From JAAYAO01 sp051133435 (GTDB lineage: Bacteria > Actinomycetota > Actinomycetes > Propionibacteriales > Propionibacteriaceae), in NCBI RefSeq assembly GCF_051133435.1, contig NZ_JBPGNY010000001.1:558001-622000 (forward strand): 64,000 nt of DNA. Direction: 5' to 3'. The notes beneath the pieces are model-generated. The model ran no database searches. It was given only the letters and a program-made list of their open reading frames with translations, and was not told where the DNA came from. The stretch's first letter is position 1. Every line of letters begins with the position of its first letter. Both the position numbers and the translations under genes were made by a program. Positions 55,967-64,000 of the stretch are shown here, one piece after another.

Positions 55967-57354
55967 CCACCCACAGTCCACCGCCGACCGAAGTCGGTAC
56001 GGCGAATGCCGAGTTGCTGAAACTCGGCTACACCCCCGCCCTGCGCCGCAACCTGGGCATGGGCCATCTGCTGGTCTACGGACTGCTGTTCTTCGTCCCG
56101 ATGGCTCCGGTGGCGGTCTTCGGCATCGTGGTGAACCGCTCCGGCGGGGTGCCGGTGCTGGTGTACCTGGTCGCGGCGGCGATCATGGCCCTGTCGGCGA
56201 TCAGCTACGCCCAGATGGCCCGCCGGTTTCCGGTGGCCGGCTCGGTCTACGGCTACACCCGGCTGTCCACCAACCGCTTCCTGGGTTTCGTCGCGGGCTG
56301 GCTGATCCTGCTCGACTACATCTTGATGCCGGCCCTGCTGACGATCCTGTCGGCAGTCGCGCTGGGCCACATCTGGCCGATTCCGCCCGCGGTCTACGCT
56401 GCGGTCTTCGTCGGTGCCTCGGTGCTGATGAACCTGCGCGGAATGAAGATCACCACCCGGGTCGGCCTGGTGCTGCTGGCCATCCAACTGGTCGTGATCG
56501 CACTCTTCGTCGGCTTCGTCCTGCAGGCGGCCGCGGCCGGGCAGATCACCCTCACCCTGCACAGCCTGTGGCGTCCGGAGGTTTCCTGGGCCGCAGTGCT
56601 GTCGGCGGTCTCGATCGCCGCCCTGAGCTTCCTGGGCTTCGATGCGGTCAACACCCTGAACGAAGAGGCCCGCGGCGGCGGAAAGGCGGTGTCCCGGGCG
56701 ACCACCATGCTGCTCGGCCTGATCACCGTGCTGTTCTGCCTGCAACTGTGGGCCGCGGCGGTGGTCAGCGATGCGACCGGATTCGCACCGGGGGCCGCCA
56801 CCAACCGGGCCTTCTACGGCGCGGTCGATGCGGTCGCCCCTGGCTGGTATGTGCCGGTGTTCACCCTGACCAACGCCTTCGTCGCGATCTTCGCCTGCCT
56901 GGTGGTCGCGCACGCCGCCTCCAGTCGGCTGCTGTTCGCGATGGCCCGCGACGGCGTGCTGCCCCGTCAACTGGCCCGCACCAGTTCCCGCGGGGTGCCG
57001 CACGTTGCCGTGTTGACCATCGGCGCGATCGCCCTGGTGGTATCGGTGGTGTTCGCCGAACAGGCCGAGTTGATGACCTCCCTGGTCACCTTCGGGGCGC
57101 TGTCGTCCTACGTGTTGCTGCACCTGGCCGTGTTGGCCCGCTGCCTGGGCACCGAACGCTCGACCCGCTGGCTCACCCACCTGGTGGTGCCGGTCGCCGG
57201 TATCGCCACCCTGCTGCTGGCGCTGTCCCGCAGCACCCAGATCACGATCACCGTGGGCCTGAGTTGGCTCGTCCTCGGTATCGCCGGCCACCTGCTGTGG
57301 TCGCGGATCAAACCCTCATCCCCTGCCCAACTGCCAGACAAGGAACTGACATGA
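55963..57354 (+). CDS. APC-superfamily permease embedded in the biotin operon
   Basis: A 463-residue amino acid/polyamine/organocation permease with about 12 membrane segments. FFVPMAPVAVFGIVVNRSGGVPVLVYLVAA near residue 40 covers TM1-2, YTRLSTNRFLGFVAGWLILLDY near 96 the conserved loop to TM3, SFLGFDAVNTLNEEARGGG near 225 the TM6 motif, and MARDGVLPRQLARTSSRGVPH near 328 the cytoplasmic loop. The GTG start overlaps the bioD stop, and its own stop overlaps the bioB start. With no bioF in the operon, import of KAPA, DAPA or a related amino-acid-like precursor is a plausible role. Confidence 0.83.
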   Translation: MTTHSPPPTEVGTANAELLKLGYTPALRRNLGMGHLLVYGLLFFVPMAPVAVFGIVVNRSGGVPVLVYLVAAAIMALSAISYAQMARRFPVAGSVYGYTRLSTNRFLGFVAGWLILLDYILMPALLTILSAVALGHIWPIPPAVYAAVFVGASVLMNLRGMKITTRVGLVLLAIQLVVIALFVGFVLQAAAAGQITLTLHSLWRPEVSWAAVLSAVSIAALSFLGFDAVNTLNEEARGGGKAVSRATTMLLGLITVLFCLQLWAAAVVSDATGFAPGAATNRAFYGAVDAVAPGWYVPVFTLTNAFVAIFACLVVAHAASSRLLFAMARDGVLPRQLARTSSRGVPHVAVLTIGAIALVVSVVFAEQAELMTSLVTFGALSSYVLLHLAVLARCLGTERSTRWLTHLVVPVAGIATLLLALSRSTQITITVGLSWLVLGIAGHLLWSRIKPSSPAQLPDKELT

Positions 57355-58433
57355 CCTCCCTCAATCTCGACCGCATGGTCACCACCGCCTTGACCGGGGC
57401 CTCGATCGACCGTGAGGACGCGCTGGCCCTGCTGGCCGCCGACGACGCCGATGTGCTCAGCATCGTCGCCGCCGCCGGGCGGGTGCGCCGACACTTCTAC
57501 GGCAACACCGTGCTGCTGAACTACCTGGTGAACCTCAAGTCGGGCATGTGCCCCGAGGACTGCTCCTACTGTTCGCAGGCTCTGGGGTCGAAGGCCGAGA
57601 TCCTCAAATACACCTGGCTGACCTCCGAGCAGGTCGGTGAGGCGGTGCGCGCCGGGGTCGACCGGGGTGCCTCGACGGTGTGCCTGGTGGCGTCGGGACG
57701 CGGCCCGTCCCAGCGCGAGACCGACAAGGTCGCCGGCTACATCGAGGACATCCACAAGGAGCACCCGCAGGTGAAGATCTGCGCCTGCCTGGGCTTCGTC
57801 GACGAGGAAAAGGCCTCCACCCTGGCCGAGGCCGGTGCCGCCCGGTACAACCACAACCTGAACACCAGCGAGTCGAGCTACGCCGACATCTGCTCCACCC
57901 ACACCTACGACGACCGGGCCCGCACCGTCGAGGCTTCCCGGGCCGGCGGCCTGTCGCCGTGTTCCGGCCTGATCGCCGGGATGGGCGAGAGCGACGAGCA
58001 GTTGGTGGACGTGGCCTTCGGGCTGCGCGAACTGAGTGCCGATTCGGTGCCGGTGAACTTCCTGCTGCCCTTCGAGGGCACCCCGCTGGCCACCCACACC
58101 GAGCTCACCCCGCAGCGTTGCCTGAAGATTCTGGCGATGGTGCGGTTCGTGAACCCGGACGCCGAGGTGCGGGCCGCCGCCGGCCGGGAGTACCACCTGC
58201 GCTCGCTGCAGCCGCTGGCCCTGGAGATCTGCAACTCGATCTTCCTCGGTGACTACCTCACCTCGGAGGGGCAGACCGGCGAGGACGACCTGAAGATGAT
58301 CGCCGACGCCGGCTTCGAGATCCTCGGCAAGGTCAAGGACACCGAACCCCAACCCGAGCCCGAAACCCACACCGCCCCCGAGGTGGCGATCCGCAAGCGC
58401 GGAGCCGGCACCGATCTGCCGGCCAACGCCTAG
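57351..58433 (+). CDS. bioB: Biotin synthase
   Basis: A 360-residue radical SAM enzyme that inserts sulfur into dethiobiotin. The [4Fe-4S] motif is CPEDCSYC with Cys67, Cys71 and Cys74; YNHNLNTSES near residue 164 and CSGLIAGMGES near 205 are BioB signatures, with conserved cysteines for the auxiliary cluster in CLVAS and KICACLGF. A 25-residue Pro/Glu-rich tail extends beyond the usual end. The ATG overlaps the permease stop (ATGA). The 3' end overlaps the convergent flavoprotein gene by 4 bases, so no terminator fits between them. Confidence 0.94.
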   Translation: MTSLNLDRMVTTALTGASIDREDALALLAADDADVLSIVAAAGRVRRHFYGNTVLLNYLVNLKSGMCPEDCSYCSQALGSKAEILKYTWLTSEQVGEAVRAGVDRGASTVCLVASGRGPSQRETDKVAGYIEDIHKEHPQVKICACLGFVDEEKASTLAEAGAARYNHNLNTSESSYADICSTHTYDDRARTVEASRAGGLSPCSGLIAGMGESDEQLVDVAFGLRELSADSVPVNFLLPFEGTPLATHTELTPQRCLKILAMVRFVNPDAEVRAAAGREYHLRSLQPLALEICNSIFLGDYLTSEGQTGEDDLKMIADAGFEILGKVKDTEPQPEPETHTAPEVAIRKRGAGTDLPANA

Positions 58434-59869
58434 GACAGCTCGCGTGCGGCGGCTTCCCGTCCGGCAACCCGGCCGAAGGCCAGGGCGTCGGCCATGTGGA
58501 AGCCGCCGTCCTTGCCCAGGGAGTAGGTGGAGCTGATCTCCCCGGCCGCGTAGAGGCCGCCGATCGGCTCACCCCACACGTTCAGCACCCTGGCCTTGCC
58601 GTTACGCCGCGGCCCGCCGTTGGTCCAGGCCAGCATCGGCTCGGCGGTGTAGGCGTAATAGGGGCCGGTTTCCAGCGGCACCAGACTGTCGGGGTCGCGG
58701 CCGAAGTAGGGGTCCTCCCCCGCGGCGCAGGCCGCGTTGTACCTGGTGATGGTTTCGGTGAGCACTTCTGCCTCGACGCCGAGTTGGTCGGCCAGTTCGG
58801 CGATGGTGTCGCCCTTGACCAGGATGCCCGCCTCGACCTCGGCCAGGTTGTCGGCGCTCCAGTGCCGGTCGTTGATCAGCACGTTCCAACCGACCGCCAT
58901 CAGGTCCTTGCCCAGGCTGATCGGGCCGGCCGCCCGGGTGGCCTCGTCGAAGACCACGTGCATGCGCCGGGTCGGGAAGACCTCGTAGACGTCGTTGAGC
59001 AGCGCCACCCCGTGACCGGACTTGGCGCGCTCGTTGATGAAGCGGCGCCCGTCGGGGGCCACCCAAATGAATCCGGGCCGGAAGACGAAGGCCTGGTACC
59101 AGGCCTGCTGGGTTTCCGGGTCGGGCACCCCCGAGATCGACATCATGTTGTCCATGTGCCACAGGTCGGCGCCGACGGCCATCGCCATCTTCAGCCCGTC
59201 GCCGGTGGCGTGCGGGGTACCCCACAGCTTGGGTTCCGACAGCGGCAGGTACTGCTGGACGAGTTCGGCATTGGCCTGGAAACCGCCGGTGGCCAAGACC
59301 ACCCCACGCCGGGCGCCGAACTCGACCTCGGTGCCGTCGTGTTCGGCGATCACGCCGGTGACGGTGCCCTGCCCGTCGGTGCGCAGCCGCCGGCCCGGGG
59401 TCTCGTAATGGATCTCGATGCCGCGGTCGGCCAGCGCCTGCATCAGGAACTGCCACAGCACCTGATGGCCCAGCACCCCGTCGATGGCCAGGTAGCCGCC
59501 GTAGGCGTCCGAGCCGTCCAGTTCGGGGTATTCGGGCTGCTCACCGTAGCCGGGCACCTTCTGCAGGTTCGCGCCGATCGAGGTGAGCCATTCGGCATTG
59601 GCCACGGTTTCGTCCGCCCAGGTCCGTACCACGTCCTCGGGCAGCGGGAAGCGGTCGGCCAAGGCCCTGAGGTAGTCCGCCCCGCGTTCGGCGTCCAGGC
59701 TGTGGAAGATACTCGAGCCGGAGACCCGGGTGTTGCCACCGGCCTGGTCGGGTGCGCACTTCTCCAGGATCACCACCGAGGCGCCGGCGTCGTAGGCGCT
59801 GATCGCGGCGGCCGCACCGGCAGCACCGCTGCCGAGGACGACTACGTCAAAGGTCTCTGTTGCGGACAT
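58430..59869 (-). CDS. FAD-dependent oxidoreductase, KSTD/fumarate-reductase-like
   Basis: A 479-residue flavoprotein: VVLGSGAAGAAAAISAYDAGASVVILEK near residue 10 is the FAD fold, GGNTRVSGSSIF near 43, LATGGFQAN near 190, and IGGLYAAGEISSTYSLGKDGGFHMADALAFGRVAG closes the FAD site. The plan fits the fumarate reductase/3-ketosteroid dehydrogenase/tricarballylate dehydrogenase superfamily. It is about as long as the flavoprotein at 31427, but the sequences differ widely. The substrate is unknown; it stands alone between bioB and the tuf terminator, so the steroid link is weaker. Confidence 0.78.
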   Translation of the reverse strand: MSATETFDVVVLGSGAAGAAAAISAYDAGASVVILEKCAPDQAGGNTRVSGSSIFHSLDAERGADYLRALADRFPLPEDVVRTWADETVANAEWLTSIGANLQKVPGYGEQPEYPELDGSDAYGGYLAIDGVLGHQVLWQFLMQALADRGIEIHYETPGRRLRTDGQGTVTGVIAEHDGTEVEFGARRGVVLATGGFQANAELVQQYLPLSEPKLWGTPHATGDGLKMAMAVGADLWHMDNMMSISGVPDPETQQAWYQAFVFRPGFIWVAPDGRRFINERAKSGHGVALLNDVYEVFPTRRMHVVFDEATRAAGPISLGKDLMAVGWNVLINDRHWSADNLAEVEAGILVKGDTIAELADQLGVEAEVLTETITRYNAACAAGEDPYFGRDPDSLVPLETGPYYAYTAEPMLAWTNGGPRRNGKARVLNVWGEPIGGLYAAGEISSTYSLGKDGGFHMADALAFGRVAGREAAARELS

Positions 59870-59943
59870 GGCGACAGCTTCTCGACCAATAGCCCCCGGG
59901 CACCATCACACTCCCGGTCAGCAGACAGCCACCCCAAGAAAAG

Positions 59944-59981
59944 CACCAGGGCCGCACCCCGAGTGGGATGCGGCCCTGGTG
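59944..59981 (-). terminator. Intrinsic terminator after tuf
   Basis: On the minus strand a 16-bp GC-rich stem with one bulged base (arms 59965-59981 and 59944-59959) has a 5-base loop and is followed by CTTTTCTTGG. It starts 17 bases after the tuf stop and ends the translation operon. Confidence 0.85.
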
Positions 59982-59997
59982 TTACGGCTGGGTCAGA

Positions 59998-61197
<1,200 letters not shown>

Positions 61198-61264
61198 TGG
61201 GGCTCCTTCTGGATGTCCGCCACGCGGTTGCGAGGCTTGTACTTGTACTGGTTTTTACGACCCG

Positions 61265-61334
61265 TCCCCCCGGGTTCGGGGGAACCGAATCAAGTTTTCT
61301 CGACTATGGCCCGAACGTCAAACCGATACGGGCC
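61265..61334 (-). other. Hairpins in the fusA-tuf gap
   Basis: Two possible hairpins lie in the 145-base gap: GGCCCG/CGGGCC (61308-61313 and 61329-61334) and CCCCC/GGGGG (61266-61270 and 61278-61282). Neither is followed by a T-run on the minus strand, so they are more likely RNA processing or attenuation structures than terminators. Confidence 0.35.
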
Positions 61335-61342
61335 TTCTTACC

Positions 61343-63439
61343 TTACTCCCCGCGCGCCTTCTGCACGATTTCGTCGGCCACCGACTTCGGGCACTCGGCG
61401 TAGGAGTCGAACTCCATCGAGTAGCTGGCCTGACCGGAGGTCTTCGAACGCAGGTCGCCCACGTAGCCGAACATCTCCGACAGCGGCACCAGCGCGTTGA
61501 TCACCTGGTTGCCGTGCTGCTCGGTGGTGCCCTGCACCAGACCGCGACGGGAGTTCAGGTCACCGATCACGGTACCGAGGTAGTCGGACGGGGTGGTCAC
61601 CTCGACCGCCATCATCGGCTCCAGCAGGGCCGGGTCGGCCTTGCGGGCGGCTTCCTTGAAGATCATCGAACCGGCGATCTTGAAGGCGAGCTCGGAGGAG
61701 TCGACGTCGTGGTAGGCGCCGTCGGTCAGGGTCACCTTGATGTCCTCGACCGGGTAGCCGGCGAGCACACCGAACTGCATGGCCTCCTGGATGCCGGCGT
61801 CCACCGAGGGGATGTACTCCTTGGGGATGCGGCCACCGGTGACGGCGTTGACGAACTCGTAGCCGCTGCCGGCCTCGGTCGGCTCCAGGTCGATGATCAC
61901 CTTCGCGTACTGGCCCGAGCCACCCGACTGCTTCTTGTGGGTGTACTCGACCTTCTGCACCGGACGACGCAGGGTTTCGCGGTAGGCCACCTGCGGCTTG
62001 CCGATGTTGGCCTCGACGCTGAACTCGCGCTTCATCCGGTCGATCAGCACCTCGAGGTGCAGCTCGCCCATGCCGGCGATGATGGTCTGGCCGGTTTCCT
62101 CGTCGGTGTGCACCTGGAAGGTGGGGTCCTCTTCGGCGAGGCGCTGAATCGCGGTGCTGAGCTTCTCCTGGTCGCCCTTGGTCTTCGGCTCGATGGCCTG
62201 CTCGATCACGGGGGCGGGGAAGGTCATCGACTCGAGCACGACCGGGTCGTTGATGTCACAGAGGGTGTCACCGGTGCCGGTGTCCTTCAGGCCCATCACC
62301 GCACCGATCTGGCCGGCCCCGAGCGAGGTGATCTCCTCACGCTTGTTGGCGTGCATCTGGTAGATCTTGCCGATCCGCTCGCGCTTGCCCTTGGTGGAGT
62401 TGAGCACCTGCGAACCGGTCTCCAGCTTGCCGGAGTAGACCCGGATGAAGGTCAGACGACCCAGGTGCGGGTCGGCGGCAATCTTGAAGGCCAGCATCGA
62501 CAGCGGGTCGGATTCGGAGGGGTGACGCTCGACACGGTCCTCCTCGTTGCCCGGCTTGAAGCCCTCGATCGCCTCGACGTCCAGCGGCGACGGCAGGTAG
62601 TCGACCACGGCGTCCAGCAGCGGCTGCACACCCTTGTTCTTGAAGGCGGTGCCGCACAGCACGGCGGTCAGCGAGCTGGACAGCACGCAGCGACGGATCG
62701 CGGCCTTCAGGTCCTCGGGGGTGAACTCCTCGCCACCGAGGTAGACCTCCATGAACTCGTCGTCGTTCTCGGCGATGGTCTCCAGCAGCAGGGAGCGGTA
62801 CTCCTCGGCCTTGTCGGCCAGGTCGGCGGGGATCTCCTCGATGGCGTAGTCCTCACCGAGCTTGGTCTCGCCGCGCCAGGTCAGCGCACGCATGTAGACC
62901 AGGTCGATGACGCCCTCGAAGTTCGCCTCGGCACCGATCGGCAGCTGCAGGATCGCGGTGGTGGCCTTCAACCGGTTGTGGATCGTGTCGATCACGTGGA
63001 AGAAGTCGGCACCGGTGCGGTCCATCTTGTTGACGAAGCAGATCCGCGGAACGCGGTACTTGTCGGCCTGACGCCACACCGTCATCGACTGGGGCTCCAC
63101 CCCGGCAACGCCGTCGAACACGGTCACACCACCGTCGAGCACCCGCAGCGAACGCTCCACCTCGACGGTGAAGTCCACGTGGCCCGGGGTGTCGATGATG
63201 TTGATTCGGTGACCTTCCCAGAAGCAGGTCACGGCCGCGGAGGTGATGGTGATCCCCCGCTCCTTCTCCTGCTCCATCCAGTCGGTCGTGGCACCACCGT
63301 CGTGGGTTTCGCCCACCTTGTGGTTGATACCCGTGTAGTACAGGATGCGCTCGGTGCTGGTGGTCTTGCCGGCATCGATGTGAGCCATGATGCCGATGTT
63401 GCGAACCTTAGCCAGGTCGATTTTGGTCTGGACGGCCAC
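61343..63439 (-). CDS. fusA: Elongation factor G
   Basis: A 698-residue translocase GTPase. AHIDAGKTTSTERIL near residue 19 is the P-loop, DTPGHVDFTVEVERSLRVLDG near 84 the switch II region, NKMDRTGADF near 138 the base-recognition motif; domains II-V follow with the conserved IPKEYIPSVDAGIQEAM near 560. The length is normal. The start is GTG at 63439, 45 bases after rpsG. It drives ribosomal translocation and, with RRF, recycling. Confidence 0.97.
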   Translation of the reverse strand: MAVQTKIDLAKVRNIGIMAHIDAGKTTSTERILYYTGINHKVGETHDGGATTDWMEQEKERGITITSAAVTCFWEGHRINIIDTPGHVDFTVEVERSLRVLDGGVTVFDGVAGVEPQSMTVWRQADKYRVPRICFVNKMDRTGADFFHVIDTIHNRLKATTAILQLPIGAEANFEGVIDLVYMRALTWRGETKLGEDYAIEEIPADLADKAEEYRSLLLETIAENDDEFMEVYLGGEEFTPEDLKAAIRRCVLSSSLTAVLCGTAFKNKGVQPLLDAVVDYLPSPLDVEAIEGFKPGNEEDRVERHPSESDPLSMLAFKIAADPHLGRLTFIRVYSGKLETGSQVLNSTKGKRERIGKIYQMHANKREEITSLGAGQIGAVMGLKDTGTGDTLCDINDPVVLESMTFPAPVIEQAIEPKTKGDQEKLSTAIQRLAEEDPTFQVHTDEETGQTIIAGMGELHLEVLIDRMKREFSVEANIGKPQVAYRETLRRPVQKVEYTHKKQSGGSGQYAKVIIDLEPTEAGSGYEFVNAVTGGRIPKEYIPSVDAGIQEAMQFGVLAGYPVEDIKVTLTDGAYHDVDSSELAFKIAGSMIFKEAARKADPALLEPMMAVEVTTPSDYLGTVIGDLNSRRGLVQGTTEQHGNQVINALVPLSEMFGYVGDLRSKTSGQASYSMEFDSYAECPKSVADEIVQKARGE

Positions 63440-63484
63440 GGAGGTCTTCCTAACTGATGTGAGGACGTGCGGGGTGGGCTGGGA

Positions 63485-63955
63485 TCACCAGCGGTAGTGA
63501 GCGAAGGCCTTGTTGGCCTCGGCCATCTTGTGGGTGTCCTCGCGACGCTTCACCGCGGCACCGAGGCCGTTGGAGGCGTCCAGGATCTCGTTCATCAAAC
63601 GCTCGGCCATCGACTTCTCGCGGCGCTGCTGGGCGAAGCCGACCAGCCAACGCATCGCCAGGGTGGTCGAGCGACCCGGCTTCACGTCGACGGGCACCTG
63701 GTAGGTGGCGCCACCGACGCGGCGGGAGCGAACCTCCAGCGAGGGCTTCACGTTGTCCAGCGCACGCTTCAGGGTCTGCACCGGGTCGACACCGGTCTTG
63801 GCCCGGGTGCCTTCCAGAGCGGTGTAGACGATGTTCTGGGCGACGGTCTTCTTGCCGTCCTTGAGGATCTTGGAAACCAGCTGGCTGACCAGCGGAGAAC
63901 CGTAAACCGGGTCGACGTTGATCGGGCGCTTCTGGGCGGGTCCCTTGCGCGGCAT
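63485..63955 (-). CDS. rpsG: 30S ribosomal protein S7
   Basis: A 156-residue S7 protein that nucleates assembly of the 30S head. It starts PRKGPAQKRPINVDPVYGSPLVSQLVSKIL and has the family run VRSRRVGGATYQVPVDV near residue 76, then LAMRWLVGFAQQR; the end is MAEANKAFAHYRW. The ATG overlaps the rpsL stop by one base (TAATG). Confidence 0.97.
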   Translation of the reverse strand: MPRKGPAQKRPINVDPVYGSPLVSQLVSKILKDGKKTVAQNIVYTALEGTRAKTGVDPVQTLKRALDNVKPSLEVRSRRVGGATYQVPVDVKPGRSTTLAMRWLVGFAQQRREKSMAERLMNEILDASNGLGAAVKRREDTHKMAEANKAFAHYRW

Positions 63956-64000
63956 TACTTCTCCTTCTTCGCGCCGTAGCGGCTGCGAGCCTGCTTGCGT
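63955..64000 (-). CDS. rpsL: 30S ribosomal protein S12, C-terminal end only
   Basis: The last 14 codons and stop of S12 are present, encoding RKQARSRYGAKKEK, the standard C-terminus. The rest lies beyond the window. The TAA overlaps the rpsG ATG by one base, giving the universal rpsL-rpsG-fusA-tuf order. Confidence 0.9.
   Translation of the reverse strand, partial: RKQARSRYGAKKEK

Overview
The window is high-GC bacterial DNA with dense, overlapping gene strings. It ends in the conserved translation block rpsL-rpsG-fusA-tuf. The S12, S7, EF-G and EF-Tu proteins, the high GC, the frequent GTG starts and the many TANNNT boxes 6-7 bases before start codons all point to an actinomycete. There is no 16S, and I do not assign it below the phylum. 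No mobile element, phage gene, CRISPR array or tRNA was seen.

Layout. 1-5262: a truncated LysR regulator, a flavin reductase, a hexose-6-phosphate mutarotase, serB and treY. 5246-10866: an operon matching the mycobacterial igr set for removal of the last three sterol side-chain carbons (chsE2, chsH2, chsE1, chsH1, ltp2), divergent from a TetR gene. 10854-13528: an SDR and an acyl-CoA ligase. 13535-25823: a long operon for CoA-ester beta-oxidation (ligase, FadA5-type thiolase, fused FadE34-type dehydrogenase, SCP-x thiolase, MaoC hydratase, hotdog protein, MFS transporter), a second ligase and an Hsd4A-type dehydrogenase. 25883-36083: steroid ring genes, namely SDRs, a KstR-like regulator, KshA oxygenase with a small Cys4 protein, a KSTD-like flavoprotein, an HsaA-like monooxygenase, KshB reductase and an IclR regulator.

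36322-53333 is a second catabolic region: two LLM flavoproteins, a SnoaL-like protein, a lipoprotein binding protein, an IclR regulator, a second HsaA-like monooxygenase with a Rieske oxygenase, a FadD8-like ligase, an HsaD-like C-C hydrolase, a complete peptide/opine-type ABC permease, an amidase and an alpha-methylacyl-CoA racemase-like protein. 53337-58433 is a biotin locus (TetR regulator, bioA, bioD, APC permease, bioB) with no bioF. A flavoprotein gene and the tuf terminator separate it from the translation block.

Together the genes encode much of a sterol or bile-acid catabolic pathway: CoA activation, side-chain beta-oxidation, retro-aldol release, 9alpha-hydroxylation and parts of ring A/B cleavage. 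A side-chain P450, the HsaC dioxygenase, the HsaB flavin reductase, Mce4 and the ring C/D genes are not here. A 15-bp palindrome, roughly TCCCG-TTCAN-CGGGA, recurs upstream of genes across 10-52 kb. It suggests one regulator, possibly an IclR protein, controls the ring genes and a transporter whose binding protein and permeases are encoded 7 kb apart. Intergenic regions also hold two families of dispersed palindromes.
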